DNA from: JAAXIE01 sp965263155
GTDB lineage: Bacteria > Chloroflexota > Dehalococcoidia > Lucifugimonadales > JAAXIE01
NCBI GenBank assembly: GCA_965263155.1
Contig: OZ253586.1
Location: 930,001-994,000 of the forward strand
Reading direction: 5' to 3'
Length of the DNA: 64,000 nucleotides
A program made the translations under genes and the position numbers. Each line of letters starts with the position of its first letter. Within the stretch, counting starts at the first letter, position 1. This document shows positions 7,405-16,632 of the stretch, piece after piece. The notes beneath the pieces are model-generated. The model was not told where the DNA came from, did no database searches, and was given only the letters and a program-made list of their open reading frames with translations.

Positions 7405-8875
7405 GGAAGTAGGTGCCGGTCTCGCCAAACGCCGTCGCCTCCACGTAGTAGTCACCCGATGCTGGGGCCTCCCAGTCGATGGGTCCGGGCCCAAAGGCTT
7501 GGAGGAACCTATCGACGTCGTACAGTGTTAACGACGCTTCGGACACTGTCCCCAGTTCCACAGAGATATGGTAGGACTGGCCTTCCTCGGCTTGGAACAC
7601 GAGGTAGTCCAAGTCGCCATCGTATCCAATGGAGACTTGGACAGGCTGGCCGACCACTGCAGGAGAAGCTGTCGCCAATGAGTTGCCGTGGTCGTCGTCT
7701 ACGTTCGACACAGTGAGGACGTAAGAGCCCGTGTCGTCGCTCCAAACTGTAACCTCAACGTAATGGTCTCCCGAAGCTTGGGTTTCCCAGAAAATAGCAG
7801 TCGAATCCGCAAAGTCCAGCTGCTGCTCGTCAGCGCCATACAGGGTCGTCAGCGGATTGGACAGCGTCCCTGGGTCGACGTATATCTTGTAGACCTTGCC
7901 TTCCTCGGCTTGGAACAGGAAGAAATCTGAGTCGCCGAAGTAGTCCATGGCGCCTTCTACTGGCACATCAACCGCCATCGCTGAGGCGCCCTCGAATGTG
8001 TCGCCGTGGTCGTCGTCGATATCCCGGATGACAGTCGACCCTCCTTCTAAGGTCAGTCCTCCCTGTCCCTCGGCTTCAGAGAAGGGCGTGAGGCCGAAGT
8101 AGCAGCCGGACTCTTTCAAGAGGGCTGATGTCTCGGCGGATAGGGCCCGCAAGGCCTCGTCGTGAGCCTCGCCCGCGGCTGCGAAATCCGGGCCCAAGAA
8201 TTCCCCTAACGCCTCCTTGAACAGTGCCTCTAGCAGCCATTGTTTCTCTTCTTCGCTCTTATCCGGGTCAAACCCTATCTCCAGCGAGGCAGGGAAGACA
8301 GTCTCCAAGAGGAGCACCAAGAATTCACCGATGAACGATTCTTCGCTGGGTCGCGTCTGGGCATGGTCGCGAAAAGCCTCACCAGTCCTTAACCAAGCGT
8401 TGTGGTATTCCTGAAGCTCATGAGGGGGGTTGTGTTCGCTGTAGGCATCCACTGCGGAGGCATAAATGTCTGCAATGTTGCCCCACGTAATGTCGTCGCT
8501 CTGGGCCATCTGATTGAGATCAATGGCCCCTCCCATGAACGGCGTAGCCAAAGCCACAGTCGCTTGGTCGCATTGCTGCAGGAAGGCAGCGACCCCCAGC
8601 TCCGCTGGCTGGGGCGTTGAGGGAGGTGTGCTGTCGGGAGTACTGGCCAGCGTGCTTGACGGCGTAGATGTGGGCGTGGCCCTTGAGGCGGGCATGGGAG
8701 TTGAGGTGGGCATGGGGGTGCTGGCCGGAGCAGCCGTGGGGGTCGGGGTGCTGGCTAATTCGGCTGCGGGTATGGCCGTCGGCGCGGGTGTCGAGGTTGC
8801 CCCGCCACAAGCGGCTAGCAGGACAACGATGGCGAGGCCGATCAGCATGGCTGTCACGAGCCTATTGCGCCCCAA
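7382..8875 (-). CDS. Lipoprotein with Thr/Pro linker and two PPC domains
   Basis: The product is predicted to be exported and lipid-anchored: after MGRNRL, a hydrophobic segment ends in the lipobox VLLAACGG. About 70 residues of Ser/Thr/Pro/Ala low complexity follow (repeats like TPMPTSTPMP), a cell-surface linker. A helical middle region has no assignment. Two ~100-residue bacterial pre-peptidase C-terminal (PPC) beta domains end the protein, each starting DDDHG and containing F(L)VFQAEEG and YYVEAT/YVEVTV motifs. The TTG at 8873-8875 is preferred because AGGGAG lies about 6 nt upstream and it gives a compact signal peptide; GTG 8912-8914 is the alternative. PPC domains usually assist secretion or binding of exported enzymes, but no catalytic domain is visible. 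Confidence 0.8.
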   Translation of the reverse strand: MGRNRLVTAMLIGLAIVVLLAACGGATSTPAPTAIPAAELASTPTPTAAPASTPMPTSTPMPASRATPTSTPSSTLASTPDSTPPSTPQPAELGVAAFLQQCDQATVALATPFMGGAIDLNQMAQSDDITWGNIADIYASAVDAYSEHNPPHELQEYHNAWLRTGEAFRDHAQTRPSEESFIGEFLVLLLETVFPASLEIGFDPDKSEEEKQWLLEALFKEALGEFLGPDFAAAGEAHDEALRALSAETSALLKESGCYFGLTPFSEAEGQGGLTLEGGSTVIRDIDDDHGDTFEGASAMAVDVPVEGAMDYFGDSDFFLFQAEEGKVYKIYVDPGTLSNPLTTLYGADEQQLDFADSTAIFWETQASGDHYVEVTVWSDDTGSYVLTVSNVDDDHGNSLATASPAVVGQPVQVSIGYDGDLDYLVFQAEEGQSYHISVELGTVSEASLTLYDVDRFLQAFGPGPIDWEAPASGDYYVEATAFGETGTYFLSVTASG

Positions 8876-9602
8876 TGAACTCTCCCTTCCCACTACGCCA
8901 GCCGATGGGCGCACAGGTGTACCGTTTGCGGTTATAGCGTCGCGTGGTCAATAGAGGTCGAGGCAATGGACTTGATGGCAGGTGTGCCGGACCTCACCTC
9001 GCACCCGCAGCAATTGCCGCAGGGCTCACTACTAGAATCATATACATGGAGAACCGGGCATCGCAAGGCACCGGTACCAGATGTCGCGACGACAACAACC
9101 GCACTCGGAAACGCAATCCGGGAGCCTTCCCACCAAGGCCTCAATTCATATGGACTCCCGGCCAGAGATTGAAGGTCCCTGACATCCGCTCGTTGACCCC
9201 AGCCGCCCTTCCCGCCTATCCTCCGCATAGGGGTCCCTATCCGCATCTTGTCGCATTCCCGGCCCCGGGCCCGAATCCAGGGACCCGCCACCTGGGGGGG
9301 TACAATGTCTCAGATATGGACCGGATACAACGACGTCACAAATGTCACAGGCATCAGCTACGAAAACGCAACAAATCGTGAATCGTGTGTCAGTTCCTTG
9401 ACTACACCAAAGCTGACGCGTAGCTGCGCCGGTCCAAATACCGGTGCAATAACATACGCACAGGTTACAACTAATATAGCATTGAACAAAACCGAGAGAT
9501 GCAAAAAAGTAACACTGTAACACCACAAATGCGACAGAAATGCAAACCTCCGAGGCCCCCAATGTCGGTTGTCATGCCTCCGTAGCCTAATCTTCGAAGC
9601 CT
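8876..9602. other. Long intergenic region, no gene recognised
   Basis: Over 700 nt lie between divergent genes. Frames here are short or have implausible composition (for example a Cys-rich one on the minus strand at 9146-9562). The part from about 9310 to 9560 is clearly AT-richer than its surroundings and contains TACAAT (9302-9307), which could be a -10 element, but nothing coding follows. It may be decayed foreign DNA or hold a small RNA. Confidence 0.35.
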
Positions 9603-9619
9603 CTTCATAAGTTCTTCAT
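9603..9619 (+). promoter_or_regulatory. Direct repeat with 11-bp period, possible response-regulator site
   Basis: CTTCAT AAGTT CTTCAT places two identical hexamers 11 bp apart, about 60 bp upstream of the secreted-protein gene. This spacing is typical for OmpR/PhoB-type response-regulator dimers. A small hairpin (CTCCGG-GAGA-CCGGAG, 9647-9662) lies just before the ribosome-binding site. Confidence 0.3.
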
Positions 9620-9679
9620 CATTGGCCGGTAAGCTGTGGTCATCACCTCCGGGAGACCGGAGTGTCAGGAGGTCGGTGG

Positions 9680-10123
9680 ATGCGGAAACGCTGGTTGGTT
9701 ATTCCGGTGGTGGTGCTGGCCTTGGCCGTTGCCCTTGTCGGCGGCGTCGTTCTTGCTGATGGGACTGGCGACGGTGGAAGCGACGTCAGCGACGGAAGCA
9801 ACAAGGGGTTCGCTGCCCGGGTGGCGGAGATACTGGAATTGGAAGAAGACACCGTGGCCGACGCCATGGAGCAGGCACGCCAAGAGATGCACGACGAGCG
9901 TGTGGAGGCTTGGCTGGACAAGATGGTGGAGTCGGGGAAAATCACCCAAGAGCAGGCCGACGACTACCAGGACTGGCTGGATGACCAGCCGGAAGGCCTT
10001 GACCGGTCTTGGGGCAAGGGCTTCGGAGGCCATCATTGGTTCCACGGTCGAGGCCTCAAGTGGGACAAACACGCCGACACCGCCGATTCCGGGGAGTCGG
10101 ACACGGATTCGACATCTACTTAG
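9680..10123 (+). CDS. Small secreted acidic/His-rich protein, DUF2680-like
   Basis: The 147-residue product begins MRKRWLVIPVVVLALAVALVGGVVLADG, a clear signal peptide. The mature part has the helical arrangement of DUF2680/YckD-type exported proteins: FAARVAEILELEEDTVADAM, an amphipathic stretch, and GKITQEQADDYQDWLDD. A Gly/His/Trp segment (GFGGHHWFHGRG) and a Ser/Asp/Thr tail follow. The function of such proteins is not established; the His cluster could bind metal. GGAGG lies 7 nt before ATG 9680. It is likely controlled by the direct repeat upstream. Confidence 0.7.
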   Translation: MRKRWLVIPVVVLALAVALVGGVVLADGTGDGGSDVSDGSNKGFAARVAEILELEEDTVADAMEQARQEMHDERVEAWLDKMVESGKITQEQADDYQDWLDDQPEGLDRSWGKGFGGHHWFHGRGLKWDKHADTADSGESDTDSTST

Positions 10124-10152
10124 CGCAAGTACGCGTTAGCGCAAGTACGCGT
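10121..10152. repeat. 16-bp perfect tandem duplication on a stop codon
   Basis: TAGCGCAAGTACGCGT is present twice head to tail; the first TAG is the stop of the secreted-protein gene. A 12-bp palindrome GGGAGGCCTCCC (10162-10173) follows. This is the second stop-codon tandem duplication in the window, again at an exported-protein gene. Confidence 0.9.
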
Positions 10153-10268
10153 CCACCTCGTGGGAGGCCTCCCGGAATGCCTCCCCTAGGCTATTGGGAG
10201 CGGCAGCCCACGCCGGAGAGGATCACTCAATCAAGAAGCGGCCAAGAAGCGGCAGGGAGACTCTTGGG

Positions 10269-10440
10269 TATAATGGATGTAGGAGACGGGTAAGGTTCAT
10301 CCTTGATGCTGTGGTCTTAGGTGGGCATCCATTGTGGACGCCCAAACCTCCAAGGCAACCACGAGGGCTGTGCCTACGAGCTAAGACCTGCGTAAGCATG
10401 GGCGCTTTCCGCTTAGGCGTCGGTGGGAGACACCGTCGAG
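10269..10440 (+). ncRNA. Candidate structured RNA
   Basis: TATAAT (10269-10274) is followed by a non-coding stretch with nested pairing: TGCT/AGCA (10307-10310 with 10395-10398), GGTCTTAG/CTAAGACC (10313-10320 with 10381-10388), an inner hairpin GGGC..GCCC (10323-10343), and a downstream hairpin CGGTG-GGAGA-CACCG. No -35 is obvious. I could not match it to tmRNA, RNase P RNA, SRP RNA or a riboswitch I know; a 6S-like RNA is conceivable. The strand is inferred from the TATAAT. Confidence 0.3.
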
Positions 10441-10816
10441 GTTGTCGGCGCTCATGACCTTCGTGGACTCGGCACTGACATCAGCACCTTCCCAATTTAA
10501 CCCCCCGCCCTCTACAGTCGTATTTGTATTGTGCCAACCCAGCCACTGGCCTGAACCCATCCATGGCACGACAAAGGAGACCAAACTAGGATGCACCGCC
10601 CGGATACACTCAAACATAGCGGCCCCGGCCTTACGCCGTGTCTACGTTCCGCCTTGCACGCCGCTATCGGCTCAGCCTCACCACCCGCCAAAGCTGGATG
10701 ACCCGAAATGGACCGGAATGGACCGAAAAATCAGGGGTCAGAGAAAAAGAACCCAACCCCACCGGCACGAACTCTGAACAGTCACATAGACGGTGATTCC
10801 AATGACTGGAGCGAAG
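10441..10816. other. Leader region of the HtrA gene
   Basis: About 375 nt with no convincing reading frame. It is moderately AT-rich around 10480-10620, and I see no strong promoter match or hairpin. Confidence 0.3.
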
Positions 10817-12136
10817 ATGAGACCCCCTGTTTACCTTGGTTTCTTACTACTGTTGGCCTTGACTCTGGCCCTGTTGGCATGTGGACGAGATCTGTCGACA
10901 GATGCCGCGTCAACTCCTGCCGCAGTGCCATTGGCCACCCAACTCACAGCCACGCCTCCCCCTGTCGTAGCGGCGTCAGAGGGACCCCAAGCCACGCTGG
11001 CTCCGACGTCTCAGAACACCGCGCCACCTGTGATTACGGCCCTGCCGCCCGGATTGGTGATTGACCCGCAGCTCTCGCTGTCTGCATACGAGGAAGTGCT
11101 GGTCGGCATCTACGAGTCCATCCTGCCATCTGTCGTGCAGGTGCAGGTGCGTACCAACGTGCCTACGGGAGGCATACTCGGAGGCGAGCTGAGGCCTGTG
11201 CCTTCCGAGGGGTCCGGGTTCGTATGGAGCAGCGAGGGCCACATTGTGACCAACCACCACGTTATCGAAGGCGCGGACAAAGTGATGGTGGTCTTCGCAG
11301 ACAGCTTCGAGTTGCCTGCCGAAGTGCTGGGCAGCGACCCCGATTCCGACTTGGCTGTACTGAAGGTGGAACCGCCCGACGGCGGTCTGCAGCCAGTGCA
11401 GCAGGGTGACAGCGACCAGCTTCGCGTGGGCCAACTGGCGTTCGCTGTGGGCAGCCCCTTCGGTCAGGAATTCAGCATGACAGGCGGTATCGTCAGTGCC
11501 TTAGGTCGGGTGATTCCTTCTGGTGCCAGCCAGTTCAGCACCCCCAACATCATCCAGACCGACACGCCCATCAATCCGGGCAACTCGGGAGGGCCACTGC
11601 TGGACCGCTACGCCAACGTCATCGGCATCAACGCCCAGATCATCAGTCGGTCCGGCAGCAGTTCCGGTGTCGGTTTCGCCGTTCCCATCAACACAGCCAA
11701 GCGCGTTGTGCCCGTGCTCATCGAGGAGGGCGACTACAGCTACGCCTATCTAGGGATCAGCGGCACTACGCTGGGCAACATCCTAGCCGAAATCAATGGC
11801 TTGCCATCACAGACCAGAGGGGTGTTGCTGGTCGGCGTAGTCCCCGATGGCCCTGCCGACAAGGCTGGCCTCGTGGAGGCCGAGGATACGCGCGACTTGG
11901 ATGGCGTGACTTATCCAGTGGACGGCGACATCATCACGGCCATCGACGACGTGCCTGTGCGAGGCATCGACGACCTCATCTCCCACATGGTGCAGCGCAA
12001 CAGACCGGGCGACGAGGTGACGTTGGACGTCCTAGCGGGAGGCCGGTCGCGGAAGGTGGTCGTTGAGTTGAGCGCTAGGCCCGAAATTGGCCCATTGAGT
12101 GTAATCCCGGAGTCTAGCTTCCCCACACCTGGCTGA
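10817..12136 (+). CDS. HtrA/DegP-type serine protease, lipoprotein
   Basis: This is a predicted membrane-anchored protease for damaged extracytoplasmic proteins. The N-terminus MRPPVYLGFLLLLALTLALLACG is a lipoprotein signal ending in a LALLAC lipobox, followed by a Thr/Pro/Ala linker. The trypsin-like domain has the full triad: His in VTNHHVIEGA, Asp in DSDLAVLKV, Ser in NPGNSGGPLLD. One PDZ domain follows (YLGISGTTLGN; DGDIITAIDDVPVRGIDDL). The ATG at 10817 is chosen because GGAG lies 5 nt upstream; in-frame ATG 10802 and GTG 10793 are alternatives. Its 3' end overlaps the convergent dipeptidase-like gene by 23 nt. Confidence 0.92.
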   Translation: MRPPVYLGFLLLLALTLALLACGRDLSTDAASTPAAVPLATQLTATPPPVVAASEGPQATLAPTSQNTAPPVITALPPGLVIDPQLSLSAYEEVLVGIYESILPSVVQVQVRTNVPTGGILGGELRPVPSEGSGFVWSSEGHIVTNHHVIEGADKVMVVFADSFELPAEVLGSDPDSDLAVLKVEPPDGGLQPVQQGDSDQLRVGQLAFAVGSPFGQEFSMTGGIVSALGRVIPSGASQFSTPNIIQTDTPINPGNSGGPLLDRYANVIGINAQIISRSGSSSGVGFAVPINTAKRVVPVLIEEGDYSYAYLGISGTTLGNILAEINGLPSQTRGVLLVGVVPDGPADKAGLVEAEDTRDLDGVTYPVDGDIITAIDDVPVRGIDDLISHMVQRNRPGDEVTLDVLAGGRSRKVVVELSARPEIGPLSVIPESSFPTPG

Positions 12137-13115
12137 ACAATCGCATCCAGTTGCCCCCCAGCACCTTGGCGATATCATCGTGGCTGTACCCTCGCTGGGC
12201 TAGGCGAACTGCGATATTGGAGAACTTGTCCGGCGTCTCCATGCCTTCCGGGTGAATCAGTGGGTCGGGGTAGCGCACTGGACGCTCTTGGGGCTTGGTG
12301 CCCTGTTGGGAGAAGAGCCAGTCGAAGAAAGCCTTGGGCTGGTCTTGGGTGAAGTCGGTTCCGATTCCCACATGGTCGATTCCCACCCGCTCTACCAAGT
12401 CGTCGATGGCATCGATGTAGTCGTCCAGCGTCGACTGGAAGCCCTTGGGCATGAAGGGCGGGAAGGCGTTGGCGCCTATGACCCCGCCCTTCTCCGCGAT
12501 CAGCTTCAGGGCATCGTCGGTCTTGTTTCGCACATGGCCGAAAAAGCTGCGAGCGTTGGCATGTGTGCAAGCCACGGGATGCTCCGAGAGGTCGGCGGTT
12601 TCTAATGTCGTGCGATCGCCCACATGGGAGAGATCAATGAGAATACCCAGGCGGTTTATCTCCTTCACTGCGTCCACGCCAAAGTTGCTCAGGCCGTCGT
12701 CGCTCCGTTCGTAGCACCCGTTGCCCAACAGATTCCGCTCGTTGTAAGTGATCTGGATGACACGCACACCCAAGGCATAAAACATGGCAAGGCGGTTCAG
12801 GTCGTTCTCAACTGGGGAGGCGTTCTGCCAGCCCAGCACTACGCCCACCTTGCCCTCTTCCTTCGCGCTGAGGATGTCGCGCACCGACGTCGCCTGCACC
12901 AAGCGCTCGTCGCGCTCGAACCGGTGCAGCCATGCCACAACGTTATCCATGCACTCGCGGTAGTTTTCCCACACGGCGATGGTGGCGTTGATGGCAGTGA
13001 CGCCACCGTTGTGCAGGCTGTCATACACCCCTGGGCTCTCCCAGTTGCTAATGTTCAGCGCATCAATGACCACGCTGCGGTCATAAAGCGTTTCGACGGG
13101 TTCCTGCTGGGACAT
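12114..13115 (-). CDS. Peptidase M19 (membrane dipeptidase-like)
   Basis: This 333-residue zinc-dipeptidase-fold protein shows family blocks ERSDDGLSNFGVDAV, EINRLGILIDLSHVGD (His ligand), THANAR (His ligand), VGIGTDF (Asp) and a C-terminal GGNWMRLF. Two ligand sites are altered: the N-terminal HxD motif of M19 enzymes reads VVIDALNISNW, and the bridging Glu region reads VVLGWQNA. One half of the binuclear metal site therefore looks lost. It may hydrolyse dipeptide-like amides with one metal or have a different substrate. AAGGAG lies 7 nt before the ATG. It is divergent from the amidohydrolase gene, with shared regulatory DNA at 13116-13325. Confidence 0.85.
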   Translation of the reverse strand: MSQQEPVETLYDRSVVIDALNISNWESPGVYDSLHNGGVTAINATIAVWENYRECMDNVVAWLHRFERDERLVQATSVRDILSAKEEGKVGVVLGWQNASPVENDLNRLAMFYALGVRVIQITYNERNLLGNGCYERSDDGLSNFGVDAVKEINRLGILIDLSHVGDRTTLETADLSEHPVACTHANARSFFGHVRNKTDDALKLIAEKGGVIGANAFPPFMPKGFQSTLDDYIDAIDDLVERVGIDHVGIGTDFTQDQPKAFFDWLFSQQGTKPQERPVRYPDPLIHPEGMETPDKFSNIAVRLAQRGYSHDDIAKVLGGNWMRLFSQVWGS

Positions 13116-13325
13116 GAATTGACTCCTTGCCTGCGTTCCGACCTATTTACGGCATGCTTAATCCAAGCCATTCTTCGGGCAGACTGGATGATACTACACC
13201 CAGCTATCGTCCATTGACCCACCTGCCCTCTAGTGCTAGCTTATGCGCAACGACTACATGTCCGAAGTGCTCTCTTGCGAGCATAAAGGCAACATTAGGA
13301 CGCCCCCAGAGAATAGGAGGACACT

Positions 13326-14621
13326 ATGGCCAGCAACGGAACCACGACGGTCATCCGCAACGGCACACTGATTGACGCCGCGGGGAACCCTCCCACCCCC
13401 AACGAGGCAGTGGTTATTGAGGGCAACCGGATTCGCAGCGTGGGCGGCCTTCCACCCGATGTAAATCTGGAGGACCGTGAGGTAAACGTCATCGACGCTA
13501 CCGGGCGCTGGATAATGCCCGGCCTCATCGACGCCCACTGCCACCTCTCCTTCGGCAACCCCCCCATGACCGGTGTGCCCACCGCCAAGGGCACCACCAG
13601 CCCTGAGTTCAGCACCCTGCGAGCCGCGCGAAACCTGAGTCGCATACTCGCCTCCGGCGTGACGAGCGTGTCCTCGCCGGGGGGCACTTGGTTCATCGAT
13701 ATAGCCCTGCGCGACGCCGTGAGTTCCGGCCTCATACAGGGTCCGCGCATCAACTGTGCGGGGCGCTTTATCTCCACCTATGGCAGCATTCTGGACAACG
13801 AGCCATCTTGGGCAGGCAGCCCGGAGCATGTGCTCTCAAAGTTGTGCAACAGCGTGGACGAGATGATTACCGAGGTGCGACGCGAGTGCAAACACGGGGT
13901 CAACTTCATCAAGCTGGCCGACAGCCAGTTCGGCGAGACCCAGACTATCTCCAAGCGGGAGCTTGAGGCCGTGGTGGGCGAGGCCCATCGCCGTAACGTG
14001 CCCGTCACCATCCACTCCCGCGGCTCCGGCTCGACTAGGGACGCCGCCCAAGCGGGCGTAGACTGGATTCTGCACGCCGACCTAGCTACCGAAGCTGACC
14101 TCGATGCCGTAGCCGAGGCGGGCTGCCGCATCGTCCCCACCTGCACCGCCCTGCGCCGGGCCTTGGAATTGGGAGTGGCTTCGGGCCGCTCCGAGACCGA
14201 GTTGGACTTGGTAAGGCATCACATCGAGGCCCAAGGCTTTGTCATGGAGCGCAGCCGCGAGTTGGGCATCCCGGTCCTCTGTGGCACCGATACCGGCAAC
14301 GCACCAAGCATGCCCTATGGCGAACTCCACGCCAACGAGCCGGAAATACTGGTGAAGGAAGGCCGCTACACTCCCATGGAGGCGATACAGTCCATCACCA
14401 AGGAGAATGCCTTCGTGGTGGGTTTGGAAAATCAGGTGGGCACTATTGAGGAAGGCCGAATGGCCGACATCATCCTGCTGGATGCCGACCCCATCGCCGA
14501 CATCAGTGTTCTGAAGGCCGGGGCCCACGTTACCATGGTAATCAAGGACGGCTTGGTAGTGGACCGCGACAGTCTTAGCCCCAATAACGAGCCGCTGGGG
14601 TTCAATCAAGTCGGCTTTTAG
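13326..14621 (+). CDS. Amidohydrolase family protein (imidazolonepropionase/prolidase-like)
   Basis: This 431-residue metal-dependent hydrolase has a small beta domain (VIRNGTLIDAAGN) followed by a TIM barrel. Likely ligands are visible: HxH in LIDAHCHLSF, Lys in GVNFIKLAD, His in VTIHSRG, His in WILHAD and Asp in LCGTDTGN. The end (GRMADIILLDADP) is also typical. Relatives include Xaa-Pro dipeptidases and cyclic-imide or atrazine-type hydrolases; the substrate is not predictable. TAGGAGG lies 7 nt before the ATG. A hairpin follows the gene. Confidence 0.9.
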   Translation: MASNGTTTVIRNGTLIDAAGNPPTPNEAVVIEGNRIRSVGGLPPDVNLEDREVNVIDATGRWIMPGLIDAHCHLSFGNPPMTGVPTAKGTTSPEFSTLRAARNLSRILASGVTSVSSPGGTWFIDIALRDAVSSGLIQGPRINCAGRFISTYGSILDNEPSWAGSPEHVLSKLCNSVDEMITEVRRECKHGVNFIKLADSQFGETQTISKRELEAVVGEAHRRNVPVTIHSRGSGSTRDAAQAGVDWILHADLATEADLDAVAEAGCRIVPTCTALRRALELGVASGRSETELDLVRHHIEAQGFVMERSRELGIPVLCGTDTGNAPSMPYGELHANEPEILVKEGRYTPMEAIQSITKENAFVVGLENQVGTIEEGRMADIILLDADPIADISVLKAGAHVTMVIKDGLVVDRDSLSPNNEPLGFNQVGF

Positions 14622-14640
14622 GGGGCGTCTCCCATGCTCA

Positions 14641-14676
14641 TCCCAACCTTCCCACATTCAAGGGGGAAGGTTGGGA
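14641..14676 (+). terminator. 13-bp inverted repeat after the amidohydrolase gene
   Basis: TCCCAACCTTCCC (14641-14653) and GGGAAGGTTGGGA (14664-14676) pair perfectly around a 10-nt loop. There is no T tract, so termination would be atypical or partial. Confidence 0.5.
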
Positions 14677-14720
14677 TTGCCCCCGAGGTTATGGCCATCG
14701 CGCCGAAAGAAAGGTAAACA

Positions 14721-15767
14721 ATGGATGTTGGTCTCTTCCTGACCTTTGACCGCAGCCATGACATGACGCAGGCCGATGCATTTGACCAGGCCTTTTCAGA
14801 GATCGACCTAGCAGAGCATGTCGGCCTCCACTCAGTTTGGCTGGCCGAGATGCACTTTGCTGGCGATCGGTCGGTGCTGGCCTCGCCGCTGGTGGTGGCC
14901 AGTGCTATCGCTGCACGGACCAAACGTCTGCGCATGGGCACTGCTGTGCAGGTGCTGCCGCTGACCAATCCCCTCCGTCTGGCGGAAGAGGTGGCGACCT
15001 TGGACCACATCAGCCAAGGGCGCTTTGACTTCGGCATAGGGCGCAGTGGCCTAGCCCGCTCTTACGTTGGGTACAACATACCTTATGCCGAGAGCCAAGG
15101 CCGCTTCTACGAGTGTCTGGACATCCTCCGGAAGGCGTGGACGGAGGACACGTTCAGTTACGAGGGCGAGTTTTACAGCTACCACAATGTAGCAGTAGCC
15201 CCCAAGCCATACCAACTTCCCTACCCTCCGATACGCATGGCAGCAGGCTCGAACGAGACGTACCCGCTGGTGGGCCAGATGGGTCTGCCGATCTTTCTGA
15301 GTTTGCGCACGGTTAGTATCGAGGACCTGCAGCAATCGGTAGCTGAGTACAAGAAGGCATGGCATGACGCAGGGCAGCTTGGTGAGCCGGACCTTGCCAT
15401 GCGCATACCGGTGTACGTAGCCGACACAATGGACGAAGCACTGTCAGAACCGCAAGAAGGCGTGATGTCCTTCTTTCGCAATTTGGGACAGATGGTGGTC
15501 CAGAGTGGGGCGCAAGGCCGAGAGCTCAACGACGAACGCTCCCAACGGGCCAACAGGCTGGCGGAAATCAGCTATGAAGAGGTCCTCCGGGAGAAGGTAG
15601 CCTTTGGCACGCCTGATGTGGTAGTGGAGAGGCTGCAACAACTGCAGGAAGACTTGGGTCTCTCCATGGTCATCGCAGAGGTCGGCACCGGACTGCGCCT
15701 GCCACCCGATCGCGTTTTGAACTCGATTCGTCTGCTCGGGGAACAAGTGGCGCCTAGCCTCAGCTAG
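14721..15767 (+). CDS. LLM-class flavin-dependent oxidoreductase
   Basis: This 348-residue bacterial-luciferase-like TIM-barrel monooxygenase, predicted to use FMNH2 or F420, oxidises an unknown organic substrate. Family signs are LAEHVGLHSVWLAEMHF, LVVASAIAARTKRLRMGTA, NPLRLAEEVATLDHISQGRF, GIGRSG and a C-terminal GTPDVVVERLQ. GAAAGG precedes the ATG by about 5 nt. Expansions of this family are characteristic of SAR202 genomes; a second copy lies at 29738-30823. Confidence 0.92.
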   Translation: MDVGLFLTFDRSHDMTQADAFDQAFSEIDLAEHVGLHSVWLAEMHFAGDRSVLASPLVVASAIAARTKRLRMGTAVQVLPLTNPLRLAEEVATLDHISQGRFDFGIGRSGLARSYVGYNIPYAESQGRFYECLDILRKAWTEDTFSYEGEFYSYHNVAVAPKPYQLPYPPIRMAAGSNETYPLVGQMGLPIFLSLRTVSIEDLQQSVAEYKKAWHDAGQLGEPDLAMRIPVYVADTMDEALSEPQEGVMSFFRNLGQMVVQSGAQGRELNDERSQRANRLAEISYEEVLREKVAFGTPDVVVERLQQLQEDLGLSMVIAEVGTGLRLPPDRVLNSIRLLGEQVAPSLS

Positions 15768-15962
15768 TCCAACGCTTCCAGCGGTCGACTAGACTCATCA
15801 TGACCGCTTGCCCAACATGATGCGGGAAGGCAGGCTCCTGTATCGACCGTATGTCTCTGGCCTCGTTGGTAGTGGGCGCCCCTCAATTCACGCTACAGAT
15901 AACTTCTGTGTGCTGTTGGGCGCAAGGGTTAGCAGAGTATCTGACACTCGGGAGGTGACAAC

Positions 15963-16292
15963 TTGGGAATCTACAGGATGTACACTGGCGATGATGGGCA
16001 GAGCTACATCGAGTCCCTCGACCCCTCGGACCCCAAGCTCGAGTCGCTGAAAAAGGTGTCGGGCTGTGCCCTTCAAATCACCCAAGCTGGCGAGTTCTCC
16101 GACTTCCACCCGGCCCCGCAACGCCGCTGGCTCACCATCCTTACTGGCCAGATCGACATCCAACTGGCCGACGGCTCTGTCCACAGCTTCGGCCCCGAGG
16201 ACTTGCGCCTGTGGGAAGACCTCACCGGTAAAGGCCATCGCACTCGCTTCCCCGCGCCGACTGTCACCGTCTCGATGCCCGTAGTTGATTAG
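15963..16292 (+). CDS. Small cupin-like protein
   Basis: This 109-residue single-domain protein has cupin-type beta strands: GCALQITQAGEFSDFHPAPQRRW, LTGQIDIQLADGS and FGPEDLRLWEDLTGKGHRT. The second motif has the usual G-D-x-x-x-x-D/E..GH order; the first has a His but not the complete HxH. It may bind a metal or small ligand. The TTG start is supported by GGAGG 7 nt upstream. It is unlinked to an operon. Confidence 0.7.
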   Translation: MGIYRMYTGDDGQSYIESLDPSDPKLESLKKVSGCALQITQAGEFSDFHPAPQRRWLTILTGQIDIQLADGSVHSFGPEDLRLWEDLTGKGHRTRFPAPTVTVSMPVVD

Positions 16293-16632
16293 CCCGTCGG
16301 GCTTGGCCAGGCAGATCGGTCGCGATGCAAGAGCAGGATGTCATGGGTGGTGGGCTGAGCAAGGGCGAAACCGGTCCGGTGATGGATGAAGCCTATTTGA
16401 GGCAACTCATAGAGGTCCTCGGGGGGGCGCGAGGCGTTGCGCAAGGGGGCCAAGTAATTCCGTCACTGCTCGGCCGAAACGTCATCAACCACTGGCATAT
16501 CGAGTATGATCCGCCGAACGGTCTACTCGATATGCATGGTCGGCCACGCCGACTACAGCCTGGAAATTTCCTGACCCAGTCCAATCTAACGCCCACACGC
16601 ATCTGTTGTTGGACCCAGCCAACAGCCGTCCT
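16293..16632. other. Intergenic region without a clear gene
   Basis: It begins with a small hairpin (AGCCC-GTC-GGGCT, 16291-16303) at the end of the cupin gene. A plus-strand frame from ATG 16325 runs 130 codons but loses protein-like composition, overlaps the Ada-domain gene and has no ribosome-binding site. Nothing else is visible. Confidence 0.35.

Noticed and set aside
9146..9562. 138-codon Cys-rich minus-strand frame
   Set aside because: Implausible composition, no ribosome-binding site and no family resemblance.
10307..10398. Known structural RNA (tmRNA, RNase P RNA, SRP RNA)
   Set aside because: None of the conserved sequence blocks of these RNAs is present.
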